A DNA stretch of 34,727 nt, from assembly GCA_966128725.1 (NCBI GenBank), contig CBHYLN010000048.1, positions 1 to 34,727 of the forward strand, in the 5' to 3' direction. Every line of letters begins with the position of its first letter. Position 1 is the stretch's first letter. The stretch is from JAFDZV01 sp966128725 (lineage in GTDB: Bacteria; Bacteroidota; Ignavibacteria; OLB7). A model generated the notes under the pieces. That model worked only from the letters and a program-made list of their open reading frames with translations, did not search any database and was not told the DNA's origin. Below are positions 6,884-15,406 of this stretch, piece by piece. The translations under genes were made by a program, and so were the position numbers.

Positions 6884-9844
6884 GTGCTTAGAACGTCACT
6901 GGCATTCGCCTGCGCAATCGCGACCATGATCGCGATTGGCGCGTGCAATCGGCCTGCCTCGGAAGCCGTTACCCGCACTCAGGAATCCGCCGATACTACC
7001 CGCCCGGCCGCGCACGTTGCGGCACACCCGGGCGGCGACACCGCGCGCCCCGCTGGCGCGGCCTACACGCCACCATGGAACTTCATGTCGCTTTCAACAG
7101 CCGGCGTGGATACGTTCCTTCGCGAACATCCTACCTACGATGGCCGCGGCGTGCTGGTGCTCATATTCGATACAGGCGTGGATATGTCGATCCCCGGCCT
7201 GGAGCGCACGTCGACAGGCGCACCGAAGGTGATCGACGCAATCGATTTTTCGGCATCCAATGTGGTGCGATGCTCCCGCGGAAAAGTTACCGGCAACGGC
7301 GACGCACAGGCCGTTGCCGCGCCCGGCATTACGCTCCGTGGGCTGCGCGGCCTTACCCCACCGCCGGTTGCCGACGGCGAGATCTACGTGGGCATGATGG
7401 AGGAATCGCGGTACCGGAACAGCTCGGTGCGCGATTTCGACGGCGACGGTGAATCGGCAACACGGTTCGGAATAATCCTGTACCAGGCAGCCGACGGACC
7501 CCGTGTGGCGTTCGATACCGACGGCGACAGCAGCCTGGCAGGCGAGCGGGGCGTTGCCAGTTACCGCGAGCATTTCGAGACGTTCCAGATCAAGCAACGA
7601 AGCGGAGGCCGTTCGCCGCTGACGTTCGCGGCGTCGATCAACGCCGCCGAGCACACGGTGCAGTTTCACTACGACATGGGCGGGCACGGCACACATGTCG
7701 CGGGCATCGCCGCCGGTTTTGGCATCAACAACGAACGCAACTTCAACGGCATCGCCCCGGGCGCGCAGATCATCTCGGGCAAATTCTCCGGCGACACCGC
7801 CCACGACAACACCGTCACCGGCAGCATGCGCCGCGCATACGAGTACGCGGCCCGGCTTGCCGATTCGTTGGAACGCTTCCATCGGCCGGTTGTCGTCAAC
7901 ATGAGCTTCGGCATCGGCTCGGCACTGGAAGGGCGCGCCGAGATCGAGCGTTTCCTGGACACCCTGATACCCAGCCATCCCAATCTCTACGTGGTAACGT
8001 CGGCCGGCAACGAAGGCCCAGGGCTTTCGTCGGTTGGGATACCGTCATCGGCCGCACGCTTGATCACCGTTGGCGCCGCGCTGCCGGAAGGCATCGGACG
8101 CGACGGATACAATGCCGCGTTGGACCGTGATATCATCTGGGATTTCTCGTCGCGCGGCGGTGAGGTGGACAAACCCGACATCATCGCCCCGGGCACGGCC
8201 GTAAGCACAATTCCGCGCTACGCATTCCAGTCGCGCGAGAGCGGGACATCGATGGCCAGCCCATACACGGCCGGCGTGGTGGCGCTTCTGTTGAGTGCCT
8301 TGCGGCAGGAGGATTCCACGTGGATGCCCACGCAGGAAGTGATGCGCCGCGCGCTTCGATATTCGGCACGTCCGTTGCCGGACTACGCGCCCGTGGAACA
8401 GGGTGGCGGTATGGTGAATGTGCGCGATGCGTACGAATTGCTGCGGCGCTACCGGGCCAGCGGATTTGCCGCTGCCACCGAGCTGTATACAATCACAACC
8501 CAGTCGCCGAATTATCCGGACGGCCGTGGGCCAACCGCATTCTGGCGCAGCACATTCGTTCCCGATGCCGACTGGCGGCAGTCATTCACGATAGCGCGCT
8601 ACATACCATCAACACGGCGTGATCCCGACGCCGATTTCTTCCGCGCATATACGCTGGAAAGCACCGCGCCGTGGATGCGGCCCGTGCAACGCACGGTGTA
8701 CATCCGAGGTCGCGAGGTAACATCGGTGGATGTTATCTACGATCGCGAGAAGATGCGCGAGCCCGGCCTGTACTGCGGCAGGATTGTGGCACGACGCGCC
8801 AACGGCGAGGGGCCAACCGCCGATGCCGAGCGCGAGTTCGAGCTGCTGAATACCGTGATCGTGCCGTATACATTCGGGCCGGCAACCGGGTTTACAGCCA
8901 GCACACCACCACAGAAGCTGGCGGCCGGGGTTACACGCCGGTTCTACTTCGCCCCCCCGCCCGGTGCCGCGGCCATCACGTTCACGCTTGCCGTGCCCAG
9001 GGGTTCGCGCTCACATGTCTCCGGTAAGATTGCCGATCGGCTTGGTGTTACCGAGAACTACCTGCCGCATGTCAAGGGCACCGAACGCAGCGAGGCATCG
9101 AACACGATTGCCATGAGCGCATTGGGCGACGGCGTGATCGAGGTTGTTGTACAGGCCGACGCATTTGAAGGCAGCGGAGGCGAGTCGGAATTCACGCTGA
9201 GCGCACGATGCACGATGCTGGATGTTCGCGCAAACGTGCAGCGGTCGGCACAGGGCGCGCGACTGAGCGCCGAGATTCGCAACGCCGGCACCGAACCGAT
9301 CTCCGGCGAGATGACCTACAGCATCAAGGGTTTCGGCCGCATCGTGACCGACACGATGCGCTCGGATTTCTTCCAGATGCCGATTGTGATGCGCCGCACC
9401 GATGGCGCCCTTTGGGTGCGAGCGCAGTTCGCCGATGAGGACTACATGCGGGCAACCGATGTGCTGGTGCAGATCGTGGATGCCGACGGGAACGTGCAGG
9501 CACAGGAGCCCTTGAACACGCCCGGCACGTGGCTGTTCCTTCCGAACTTCAACCGCGATGTGGACAGCACCCGCCTTTGGCTGCAGGTGATCTATGGGGC
9601 AGCCGGATACGCGAAGTTCCAGCCAACGCCGATCACGATCACCGAGAATCACATGCGCCCAAGCGAAGCACGCTCGTTCATGGGATACGGCGGCAGCGAA
9701 CTGTTCCCATACATTCCGCGCACGTTCACAACCTTGGTAACACCGATCACCGACGCCCCGCGCGGCTACCACCAGATCGGCGAGGTGACGTTCAAGCCCC
9801 GCGGCAGCGACCAGGCTCTGACGTTCGACTTTACGTTCGATTGA
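6884..9844 (+). CDS. Tripeptidyl-peptidase-II-like subtilisin-family (S8) lipoprotein protease
   Basis: This is a serine peptidase of the subtilase family. Numbered from the GTG at 6884 (986 residues), the lipobox IGAC puts the lipidated Cys at 21, so the protein is predicted to be membrane-anchored outside the cytoplasm. The catalytic triad is complete: Asp96 in IFDTGVD, His268 in GGHGTHVAG and Ser456 in SGTSMASP, with oxyanion Asn376 in SAGNEGPG. The 172-residue gap between Asp and His, the NGIAPGAQI segment and the long beta-rich C-terminal half resemble tripeptidyl peptidase II rather than secreted subtilisins. Acidic DFDGDGES and DTDGDSS stretches in the insertion could bind calcium. No good ribosome binding site is visible. 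TTG at 6860 (8 residues longer) is the alternative start; both leave the lipobox intact. A strong hairpin follows the stop. Confidence 0.85.
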   Translation: MLRTSLAFACAIATMIAIGACNRPASEAVTRTQESADTTRPAAHVAAHPGGDTARPAGAAYTPPWNFMSLSTAGVDTFLREHPTYDGRGVLVLIFDTGVDMSIPGLERTSTGAPKVIDAIDFSASNVVRCSRGKVTGNGDAQAVAAPGITLRGLRGLTPPPVADGEIYVGMMEESRYRNSSVRDFDGDGESATRFGIILYQAADGPRVAFDTDGDSSLAGERGVASYREHFETFQIKQRSGGRSPLTFAASINAAEHTVQFHYDMGGHGTHVAGIAAGFGINNERNFNGIAPGAQIISGKFSGDTAHDNTVTGSMRRAYEYAARLADSLERFHRPVVVNMSFGIGSALEGRAEIERFLDTLIPSHPNLYVVTSAGNEGPGLSSVGIPSSAARLITVGAALPEGIGRDGYNAALDRDIIWDFSSRGGEVDKPDIIAPGTAVSTIPRYAFQSRESGTSMASPYTAGVVALLLSALRQEDSTWMPTQEVMRRALRYSARPLPDYAPVEQGGGMVNVRDAYELLRRYRASGFAAATELYTITTQSPNYPDGRGPTAFWRSTFVPDADWRQSFTIARYIPSTRRDPDADFFRAYTLESTAPWMRPVQRTVYIRGREVTSVDVIYDREKMREPGLYCGRIVARRANGEGPTADAEREFELLNTVIVPYTFGPATGFTASTPPQKLAAGVTRRFYFAPPPGAAAITFTLAVPRGSRSHVSGKIADRLGVTENYLPHVKGTERSEASNTIAMSALGDGVIEVVVQADAFEGSGGESEFTLSARCTMLDVRANVQRSAQGARLSAEIRNAGTEPISGEMTYSIKGFGRIVTDTMRSDFFQMPIVMRRTDGALWVRAQFADEDYMRATDVLVQIVDADGNVQAQEPLNTPGTWLFLPNFNRDVDSTRLWLQVIYGAAGYAKFQPTPITITENHMRPSEARSFMGYGGSELFPYIPRTFTTLVTPITDAPRGYHQIGEVTFKPRGSDQALTFDFTFD

Positions 9845-9849
9845 TCGCG

Positions 9850-9889
9850 GCCGCATTGCCGCCGGCATGCAGGCCGGTGGCAATGCGGC
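9850..9889 (+). terminator. Hairpin terminator after subtilase gene
   Basis: A 16-bp stem (9850-9865 with 9874-9889) containing a single G-U pair and an 8-nt loop starts 5 bases after the subtilase stop. No T-run follows, so it may act as a factor-assisted terminator or as a 3'-end stabiliser. Confidence 0.6.
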
Positions 9890-9954
9890 AGGGTACATAA
9901 GGCCCAACGGCAGTGGCCGCCGATGCTAACCGCCCCTTTCGTATACTTCCGACC

Positions 9955-11994
9955 ATGACACAGGATGCACCGGACGATCGTACGCCAGCCCGGCGCGACG
10001 GCAACGAACTGCCCGCGCCCAGGCGAACGTTTGTGCTGAAACGGCGCAGCGAAGCCGAGAGCGCCCCGAAGTACCGGATCCCCTATGCCGAGGAGCTGAA
10101 CGCCGCGCAGCTTGCGGCCGTGGAGCAGCTTGAAGGGCCGGTGCTTGTGGTAGCCGGCGCGGGCACCGGAAAAACACGCACGCTTGTGTATCGCGTGGCA
10201 CGGATGATCGAGTCCGGCATCAACCCGGAGCATGTGCTGTTGCTGACGTTCACGCGCAAGGCGGCGCAGCAGATGCTGCGACGGGCGGGGGAACTTGTCG
10301 GGCAACGAGCCGAATCCGTACACGGAGGCACGTTCCATTCGTTCGCCAATGGAACGCTGCGGCGATACGCGGCGGCAATCGGCTATCAGCCCGGGTTCAC
10401 GATCATCGATCAGGGCGATTGCGAGGATGTGATCAATCTGCTGCGCGCACGGATGGGGCTGGATTCAAAGGGAATGCGGTTCCCGCGCAAGCAGACACTG
10501 GCCGCGATGATTTCGGCCTCGGTGAACAAGCTGACGCAGATCGCCGACATCATCGAGGAAGATTATCCGCAGTATCGGCGGCAGGTGGAGGAAATCGAAC
10601 GGCTTGCGCGCGGCTATCAGGAGTATAAACGCGCGCACGATCTGATGGACTATGATGACCTGCTGATCAATATGTCGGCGCTGTTGGAGCGCCTGCCCGA
10701 GGCACGCGAACGCCTTTCGGAGCTGCACCGCTATATCATGGTGGACGAGTATCAGGATACCAACAAGCTGCAGCACTCGATTATCACGCAGCTTGGCGGG
10801 CGGCATCGGAACGTGATGGCCGTTGGCGACGACTCGCAATCGATCTACAGCTTCCGCGGCGCCGACTTCCGCAACATCATGGATTTCCCGCGCTCGTTCC
10901 CGGGCACCACGGTGATCACGTTGGAGGAGAACTATCGCTCCACGCAGCCCATTCTGAACCTGACCAACGAAATCCTTCGTCACGCAACCGAGAAGTACGA
11001 GAAGAACCTGTTCACGCGGCGCCCACATGGCGAGCTTCCCGCGATCATCTCGGCTGCCGACGAGCAGTTGCAATCGCAGTTCGTTGTGCAGCGCATTCTG
11101 GAGCTGCGCGAGGAGGGTGTGGAGCTGAACGATATCGCGGTGTTGTTCCGATCGAGTTATCTATCGTTCGATCTGGAAATCGAACTGAACAAGGCGAACA
11201 TCCCGTACGTGAAGATGGGCGGGTTCCGCTTCATCGAAACCGCGCACGTGAAGGATCTGATCGCCTACCTGCGAGTACTGTACAACGAGCGCGACGTTGT
11301 AAGCTGGAATCGTATTCTGCTTCTGTTGCCGGGCGTGGGGCCGCGCACCGCGCAGCGCGTGATCGACCAGATCGCCGATGGCAGCCTTCGCCTTGGGCCG
11401 GGTTCGGCCGAGCCCGCACGCATTGCCGGCAACGATGCCGTGGGCGAGATGTTCGCGATACTGGCGGAGCTGAACGACGACCGGATGTCGGTACCGGACC
11501 GGGTTGACCGGTTGGTGGAATACTACCGACCAATCCTGCGCGGCAAATACGACGACTTCTCGAAGCGGATCAAGGATGTGGAGATGTTCGCCGAAATCGC
11601 GGCGAGGTATCGTTCGCTGGGCTCGTTCCTGGCCGACATGGCCCTTGAGCCGCCAACCGAATCGGTGATCGGCATGGAACCCGGCCACGAGGACGAGAAG
11701 CTGGTGCTGTCGACGATTCACTCGGCCAAGGGCCTGGAGTACAACTCGGTGTTTATCATCTGGGCGCTGGATGGCCGATTCCCATCGATGTACGCGGCAA
11801 GCAGTCTGGATGAGATGGAGGAGGAACGGCGGTTGATGTATGTGGCAACAACGCGAGCCAAGGATCGGTTATTGATCACCTATCCCACGAATATTTTCGA
11901 CCGCGAAACCGGCACCGTACTCTCCAAGCCATCGCGGTTTATCGAAGGGATCGCCGAGGATATCGCCGAGCGCTGGGTAGTGGCCGAGGAATGA
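9955..11994 (+). CDS. UvrD/PcrA-type superfamily 1 DNA helicase
   Basis: This ATP-dependent 3'-5' DNA helicase type acts in repair and replication-fork clearance. The 679 residues carry the SF1A motifs in order: Q-motif region LNAAQLAAVEQL (about 48-59), Walker A AGAGTGKT (67-74), LLTFTRKAA, Walker B VDEYQDTN, GDDSQSIYSFRGAD, EENYRST, STIHSAKGLEY and EERRLMYVATTRAKDRL. The protein ends about 45 residues after the last motif, so the C-terminal Tudor extension of Bacillus PcrA appears to be missing. The first 40 residues are a charged, probably disordered tail. ATG at 9955 is preferred; an in-frame GTG at 9913 would add 14 residues. A TATACTTC element at about 9942 sits so close to the ATG that the mRNA might be nearly leaderless (inference). 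Whether this is UvrD or PcrA cannot be decided here. Confidence 0.9.
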   Translation: MTQDAPDDRTPARRDGNELPAPRRTFVLKRRSEAESAPKYRIPYAEELNAAQLAAVEQLEGPVLVVAGAGTGKTRTLVYRVARMIESGINPEHVLLLTFTRKAAQQMLRRAGELVGQRAESVHGGTFHSFANGTLRRYAAAIGYQPGFTIIDQGDCEDVINLLRARMGLDSKGMRFPRKQTLAAMISASVNKLTQIADIIEEDYPQYRRQVEEIERLARGYQEYKRAHDLMDYDDLLINMSALLERLPEARERLSELHRYIMVDEYQDTNKLQHSIITQLGGRHRNVMAVGDDSQSIYSFRGADFRNIMDFPRSFPGTTVITLEENYRSTQPILNLTNEILRHATEKYEKNLFTRRPHGELPAIISAADEQLQSQFVVQRILELREEGVELNDIAVLFRSSYLSFDLEIELNKANIPYVKMGGFRFIETAHVKDLIAYLRVLYNERDVVSWNRILLLLPGVGPRTAQRVIDQIADGSLRLGPGSAEPARIAGNDAVGEMFAILAELNDDRMSVPDRVDRLVEYYRPILRGKYDDFSKRIKDVEMFAEIAARYRSLGSFLADMALEPPTESVIGMEPGHEDEKLVLSTIHSAKGLEYNSVFIIWALDGRFPSMYAASSLDEMEEERRLMYVATTRAKDRLLITYPTNIFDRETGTVLSKPSRFIEGIAEDIAERWVVAEE

Positions 11995-12069
11995 TGCCGG
12001 TTCCGTACCACAGCGCTCGAGCAGTCTTCTTCACAGGGTCGCCAATCGGCGATCAAGGTCTCAGGTCGC

Positions 12070-12594
12070 TCACGTTCCCACCACAGCCTCGGTAATCGGC
12101 TGCAGCACATGCTCATCCTCGGCCGTAGCCTCGGCGCTGTATAGCTTTTCGCAGATGCGTGAAAGTTCGAGGAACTCCTCGCGCGAAAGTATCGTGCTGA
12201 TGCGTTCGAGATATCGATCGAACTCCGGCTCGATCGCCTCCAGTAAGGCAAGCCCCTTGACCGTGATACGCGCTATCGACAGGCGCCGATCCAGATCGGT
12301 GCGCTCGCGCTCGACGAAGCCGGCCGCCTCCAGGCGATCGATCAACCGGGTGACATCCGGTGACCGGTCAACCAAACGTCGCGTGATCTCCTGACGCGGA
12401 TGCCCCGCCGGATACACACCCCTGAGAATTCGAAGAACGTTGTGCTGTGCACGAGTTATCCCGAACGGAGAGAGAATACGTTCGTTCCACTCGTCGAAGT
12501 AAACAGAAGCCAGCATCACATTCAGCATTGCCTCCAATGCCGGAATTTCGATTGGCTTATTCATCCGCAGGCGCTTAAGTAGCAGTTCGCCCAT
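12070..12594 (-). CDS. MarR-family transcriptional regulator
   Basis: This 174-residue protein is a winged helix-turn-helix regulator of the MarR type, which normally binds DNA as a dimer and responds to small ligands. Typical stretches are FGITRAQHNVLRIL, ITRRLVDRSPDVTRLIDRLE (recognition helix region), the wing GFVERERTDLDRRLSIARI and the dimerisation helices near the C-terminus. The ATG at 12594 is chosen because GGAG lies about 8 nt upstream; the later ATG at 12564 has no such site. It follows the CAP-domain lipoprotein gene on the same strand after 62 bp, so the two may share a transcript. The ligand and targets are unknown, although MarR proteins often control adjacent genes. Confidence 0.9.
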   Translation of the reverse strand: MGELLLKRLRMNKPIEIPALEAMLNVMLASVYFDEWNERILSPFGITRAQHNVLRILRGVYPAGHPRQEITRRLVDRSPDVTRLIDRLEAAGFVERERTDLDRRLSIARITVKGLALLEAIEPEFDRYLERISTILSREEFLELSRICEKLYSAEATAEDEHVLQPITEAVVGT

Positions 12595-12656
12595 GTACGT
12601 TTCTCCGCTTTGCAGTTCCGCTGAACCGTGTGGATACCCCACACATGTTAATGGCA

Positions 12657-13172
12657 CTATTCCCGCACGAAGATCTGCGTGAAGTAGTACCGTCCTTGCG
12701 CATTGCGCACCACCCCGATACCGGTAAGGTTGTAGTCTCCTTCGATATTCTGGCGATGCCCGGTGCTGTTAATCCAACCTTCAACCGCGTCAGCCGCGGG
12801 ATCGGCCGCCCCTTCCACAAACGCCACATTCTCCCCCGCCGAGACCAACTGAATGCTCTTGGAAATCGTATTGACACGATCGTCAAAACCATCGTGACCA
12901 AATGCGGTGGTACCGGAGGACATATTGCGGCTGTGAGTCCGTGCTTCGGCCGTGATCACGCTGTTGAGCGTAAGCGCGGGCAATCCCTTCGATGCACGGT
13001 AGGCGTTGATGCGCGTCTGAATCGATTGTTCAACGTCCGTGGCAACATCCCCTCCCGGGGAATCGACCGGGTTATCGCTGCATGCCTGAACCAGCAACGT
13101 CATCGTGATCGAAAGCGTGATCAGCCACGAATACCATTGAACTCGCGAACCAGTAGTACTTGCAGTACACAT
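12657..13172 (-). CDS. CAP/SCP-domain (YkwD-like) lipoprotein
   Basis: This 171-residue protein begins with a basic/hydrophobic signal and a lipobox LVQAC that places the lipidated Cys at residue 31. Residues 45-170 form a single CAP (SCP/PR-1/YkwD) domain: ARTHSRNM, FGHDGFDDRV, GENVA, and GWINSTGHRQNI followed by TGIGVV and YYFTQIFV. CAP domains are extracytoplasmic, and bacterial members have no single agreed activity. AGGGGG ends about 5 nt upstream of the ATG. The gene lies downstream of proS across a 389-bp structured gap and directly upstream of the MarR regulator. Domain identity is secure; the biological role is not. Confidence 0.88.
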   Translation of the reverse strand: MCTASTTGSRVQWYSWLITLSITMTLLVQACSDNPVDSPGGDVATDVEQSIQTRINAYRASKGLPALTLNSVITAEARTHSRNMSSGTTAFGHDGFDDRVNTISKSIQLVSAGENVAFVEGAADPAADAVEGWINSTGHRQNIEGDYNLTGIGVVRNAQGRYYFTQIFVRE

Positions 13173-13561
13173 CGGTGCCCCCTGCTATTGCCCGGACAAT
13201 GTGATTTCGGATCACGAACGGAGGTGCTGCAACTTCAAATTCCGCTCGGATTGGTGCTGGTACGTTGACCGTATTCCGGCATGCCGGTAGGAGAGCCGGC
13301 AATGTGCCCGCACACTCGTCATGCCCCACGAAGTTGTCGCGAGGCCGTTCCGTGGGTCGGCTATATTCCCGTCCGCTGCTGAACCGGACAGCGGACGGGA
13401 ACTACTTGATCGCCCGTTGCGTTACTGTTAGGCCATTAGTCTATTCAACAGGGCTGTAAAGTCCTGCAGCCGAACACGTGGGCCAGCCCGTTGTTTCCTG
13501 AACGGGACGGCCAACATTGTTCGGTTGCCTGATTGTCCGGCTGTTTTTACTGCCTGAACGC
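13173..13561. other. Gene-free region rich in hairpins between CAP gene and proS
   Basis: No credible protein gene lies in this 389-bp stretch. It should hold the promoter of the minus-strand CAP gene in its left part. The right part contains several strong inverted repeats and a plus-strand T-run at 13544-13548, treated separately as a candidate non-coding RNA. Confidence 0.5.
13362..13548 (+). ncRNA. Candidate structured non-coding RNA (unrecognised)
   Basis: TATATT at 13362-13367 could be a -10 element, though no -35 is well placed. A perfect 11-bp stem follows (13368-13378 with 13389-13399, 10-nt loop). Further on, CCGAACA (13470-13476) pairs with TGTTCGG (13518-13524) and encloses GGCC/GGCC and CCCGTT/AACGGG stems (13481-13512). 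CAGCCGAACA (13467-13476) can instead pair, with one mismatch, with TGTCCGGCTG (13534-13543), which is directly followed by five Ts. This gives a terminator/anti-terminator-like choice. No known RNA family was recognised; there are no tmRNA, SRP or RNase P signatures. Expression and strand are inferred. Confidence 0.35.
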
Positions 13562-15004
13562 TTAATAGGCGCGCGCGAAGAGCGCAACCTCGGTTGCCTC
13601 GGCACCGCTTGTAAAACACGTGCCGCTGCCGCCTGGCTGATCGATCGGGAAGCACCGGATTGTGGCACCCGTCTCTTCCTTCAACGCGCGTTCCTGCGCG
13701 TCGCTTCCCGCCCACCACATCCTTGCCCACTGCCCGGCTTCGATCACCTGACGGAACTGCTCGTGGCTGGTCACGTCGACGATGTTGCGATCGCGGAATT
13801 CGGTGGCACGCTTCAGCAACGCCGCCTGGATATCGGCAAGCCATGCGATGGCCGTTGCGCCAACCTCGGCGGTCGGTATGCCGAACTGCTTGCCTTCCTT
13901 GCCCGGCACATCACGACGGGCAAACACCACCGCATCCTTCTCCACGTCCTTCGGCCCAATTTCGATGCGGAGCGGCACGCCGCGCATCTCCCACTCGTTG
14001 AACTTCCAGCCCGCGGTGTCCTGCTCGCTCAGGTCGCTCTTGACACGTACGCCGGCTTCACGAAGAAGGGCCTCAACCTGCGCGACTTTTTCACGCACGG
14101 CAGGCTTATCCTGCTCCTTGTTCCAGATCGGTACAATCACAGCCTGGATGGGAGCAAGCCGCGGAGGCAATACCAGCCCCTTGTCGTCGCCATGGGTCAT
14201 GATGACAGCGCCCACCATCCGGGTACTTACGCCCCACGATGTCTGCCAGACGAACTCCAGCTCGCCCTTCTCGTTCTGAAACCGCGTTTCAAAAGCACGC
14301 GCGAAATTCTGGCCCAGGTTATGGCTGGTACCGGATTGAAGCGCCTTGCCGTCGCCCATCATTGCTTCGATGGTATAGGAACGCACGGCTCCCGCGAACT
14401 TTTCGATGTTCGACTTCCGCCCGGGGATAACCGGGATCGCGGCCTCGTTGAGCGCGAAATCCGTATACACACCCAGCATCTTCAACGTTTCCTCCTCGGC
14501 CTCCTCCGGCGTGGCATGGGCGGTATGGCCTTCCTGCCAAAGGAACTCGGTGGTGCGAAGAAATGGGCGCGTCCGCAATTCCCAACGCACCACATTGGCC
14601 CACTGATTGATCAACACGGGCAAGTCACGGTAGGACTTGATCCACGTTGCGTACATGTGGTTGATGATCGTTTCGGACGTTGGGCGCACAACAAGCGGTT
14701 CCTCCAGCTGTTTGCCCCCGGCATGGGTCACCAGGGCAAGCTCCGGCGAAAAACCTTCCACGTGTTCGGCCTCCTTCTGGATGAAGGAATACGGGATGAA
14801 CATTGGGAAGTACGCGTTCTCGTGGCCGGTGTCCTTGAATCGACGGTCCAATTGAGCCTGCACGTGTTCCCAGATCGCGTATCCATACGGTCGGATCACC
14901 ATCGTGCCTTTTACAGGGCCGTAGTCCACAAGTTTTGCGCGTTGAATCACCTCAATGTACCAGGCCGCGTAGTCCTGGCTGCGGGGAGTAACCGCTTCGG
15001 ACAT
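13562..15004 (-). CDS. proS: Prolyl-tRNA synthetase, archaeal/eukaryotic type
   Basis: ProS charges tRNA-Pro with proline in the cytoplasm. The 480 residues match the short class II ProRS without the bacterial editing insertion. Visible features are PYGYAIWEHVQ (motif 1 region), VVRPTSETIINHMYATWI, motif 2 around RWELRTRPFLRTTEF, GTSHNLGQNFARAF (motif 3 region), the anticodon-binding domain (about 290-390), and the C-terminal domain ending in the conserved FARAY with a terminal Tyr. Only two Cys are seen near the end (IRCF and GTCF), so a full four-Cys zinc site is uncertain. The ATG at 15004 is preferred over a TTG at 15022 because GAGGAG lies about 10 nt before it. This ProRS type is common in Bacteroidota. 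TATATT at about 15057 on this strand may be the -10 element. Confidence 0.95.
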   Translation of the reverse strand: MSEAVTPRSQDYAAWYIEVIQRAKLVDYGPVKGTMVIRPYGYAIWEHVQAQLDRRFKDTGHENAYFPMFIPYSFIQKEAEHVEGFSPELALVTHAGGKQLEEPLVVRPTSETIINHMYATWIKSYRDLPVLINQWANVVRWELRTRPFLRTTEFLWQEGHTAHATPEEAEEETLKMLGVYTDFALNEAAIPVIPGRKSNIEKFAGAVRSYTIEAMMGDGKALQSGTSHNLGQNFARAFETRFQNEKGELEFVWQTSWGVSTRMVGAVIMTHGDDKGLVLPPRLAPIQAVIVPIWNKEQDKPAVREKVAQVEALLREAGVRVKSDLSEQDTAGWKFNEWEMRGVPLRIEIGPKDVEKDAVVFARRDVPGKEGKQFGIPTAEVGATAIAWLADIQAALLKRATEFRDRNIVDVTSHEQFRQVIEAGQWARMWWAGSDAQERALKEETGATIRCFPIDQPGGSGTCFTSGAEATEVALFARAY

Positions 15005-15406
15005 TCTGCTTGCTCTCCTCAACTAAATGCATGGGAATGATGCTGTGACCAGTCGTGGAATATACGCGAGCCAGGCGCAGGAAACGAGCAAGAATACGGC
15101 ATTGGGCTATGATTGTACAGCAACGGGAGACCGGGTTCCGGCCTTGGCGGCGTCACCGATATGGCGGCAACACAGCCCAAATAGCTGATGATCCGCATCA
15201 GAATTGCCAATAGCCGGCGTACGGCGTTGCACCTCTCGGCACGATTCCCGAAGTTGCGGTGCTTGAATTGCACCGGCGGCGGCCAGCCCAACCGTGAGCA
15301 AACGTATCGCGCGCAACCGACTACGCCATGGCTCGTAGCGAAAAATGTCCCCTGCGCCTGTCGACAGCATATTTCTGTACGATTCAATCATAAAGGACCC
15401 CTTCCG
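15005..15406. promoter_or_regulatory. Divergent promoter region proS/acnA
   Basis: This 402-bp gap between divergent genes shows no convincing ORF. On the minus strand, TATATT at about 15057 lies some 50 bases before the proS ATG. On the plus strand, TATTTCTG at 15370-15377 is one base off the TAnnTTTG -7 consensus and lies 30 bases before the acnA ATG. An inverted repeat CGGTGC/GCACCG (15257-15262 with 15270-15275, 7-nt spacer) could be an operator. No regulator can be assigned. Confidence 0.35.

Noticed and set aside
13562..15004. Horizontal transfer of proS because it is of archaeal type
   Set aside because: This ProRS type is widespread in Bacteroidota and relatives, so its presence alone is not evidence for a recent transfer.
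15107..15391. 94-codon minus-strand frame in the proS/acnA gap
   Set aside because: It overlaps the likely acnA promoter, lacks a ribosome site and shows no domain.
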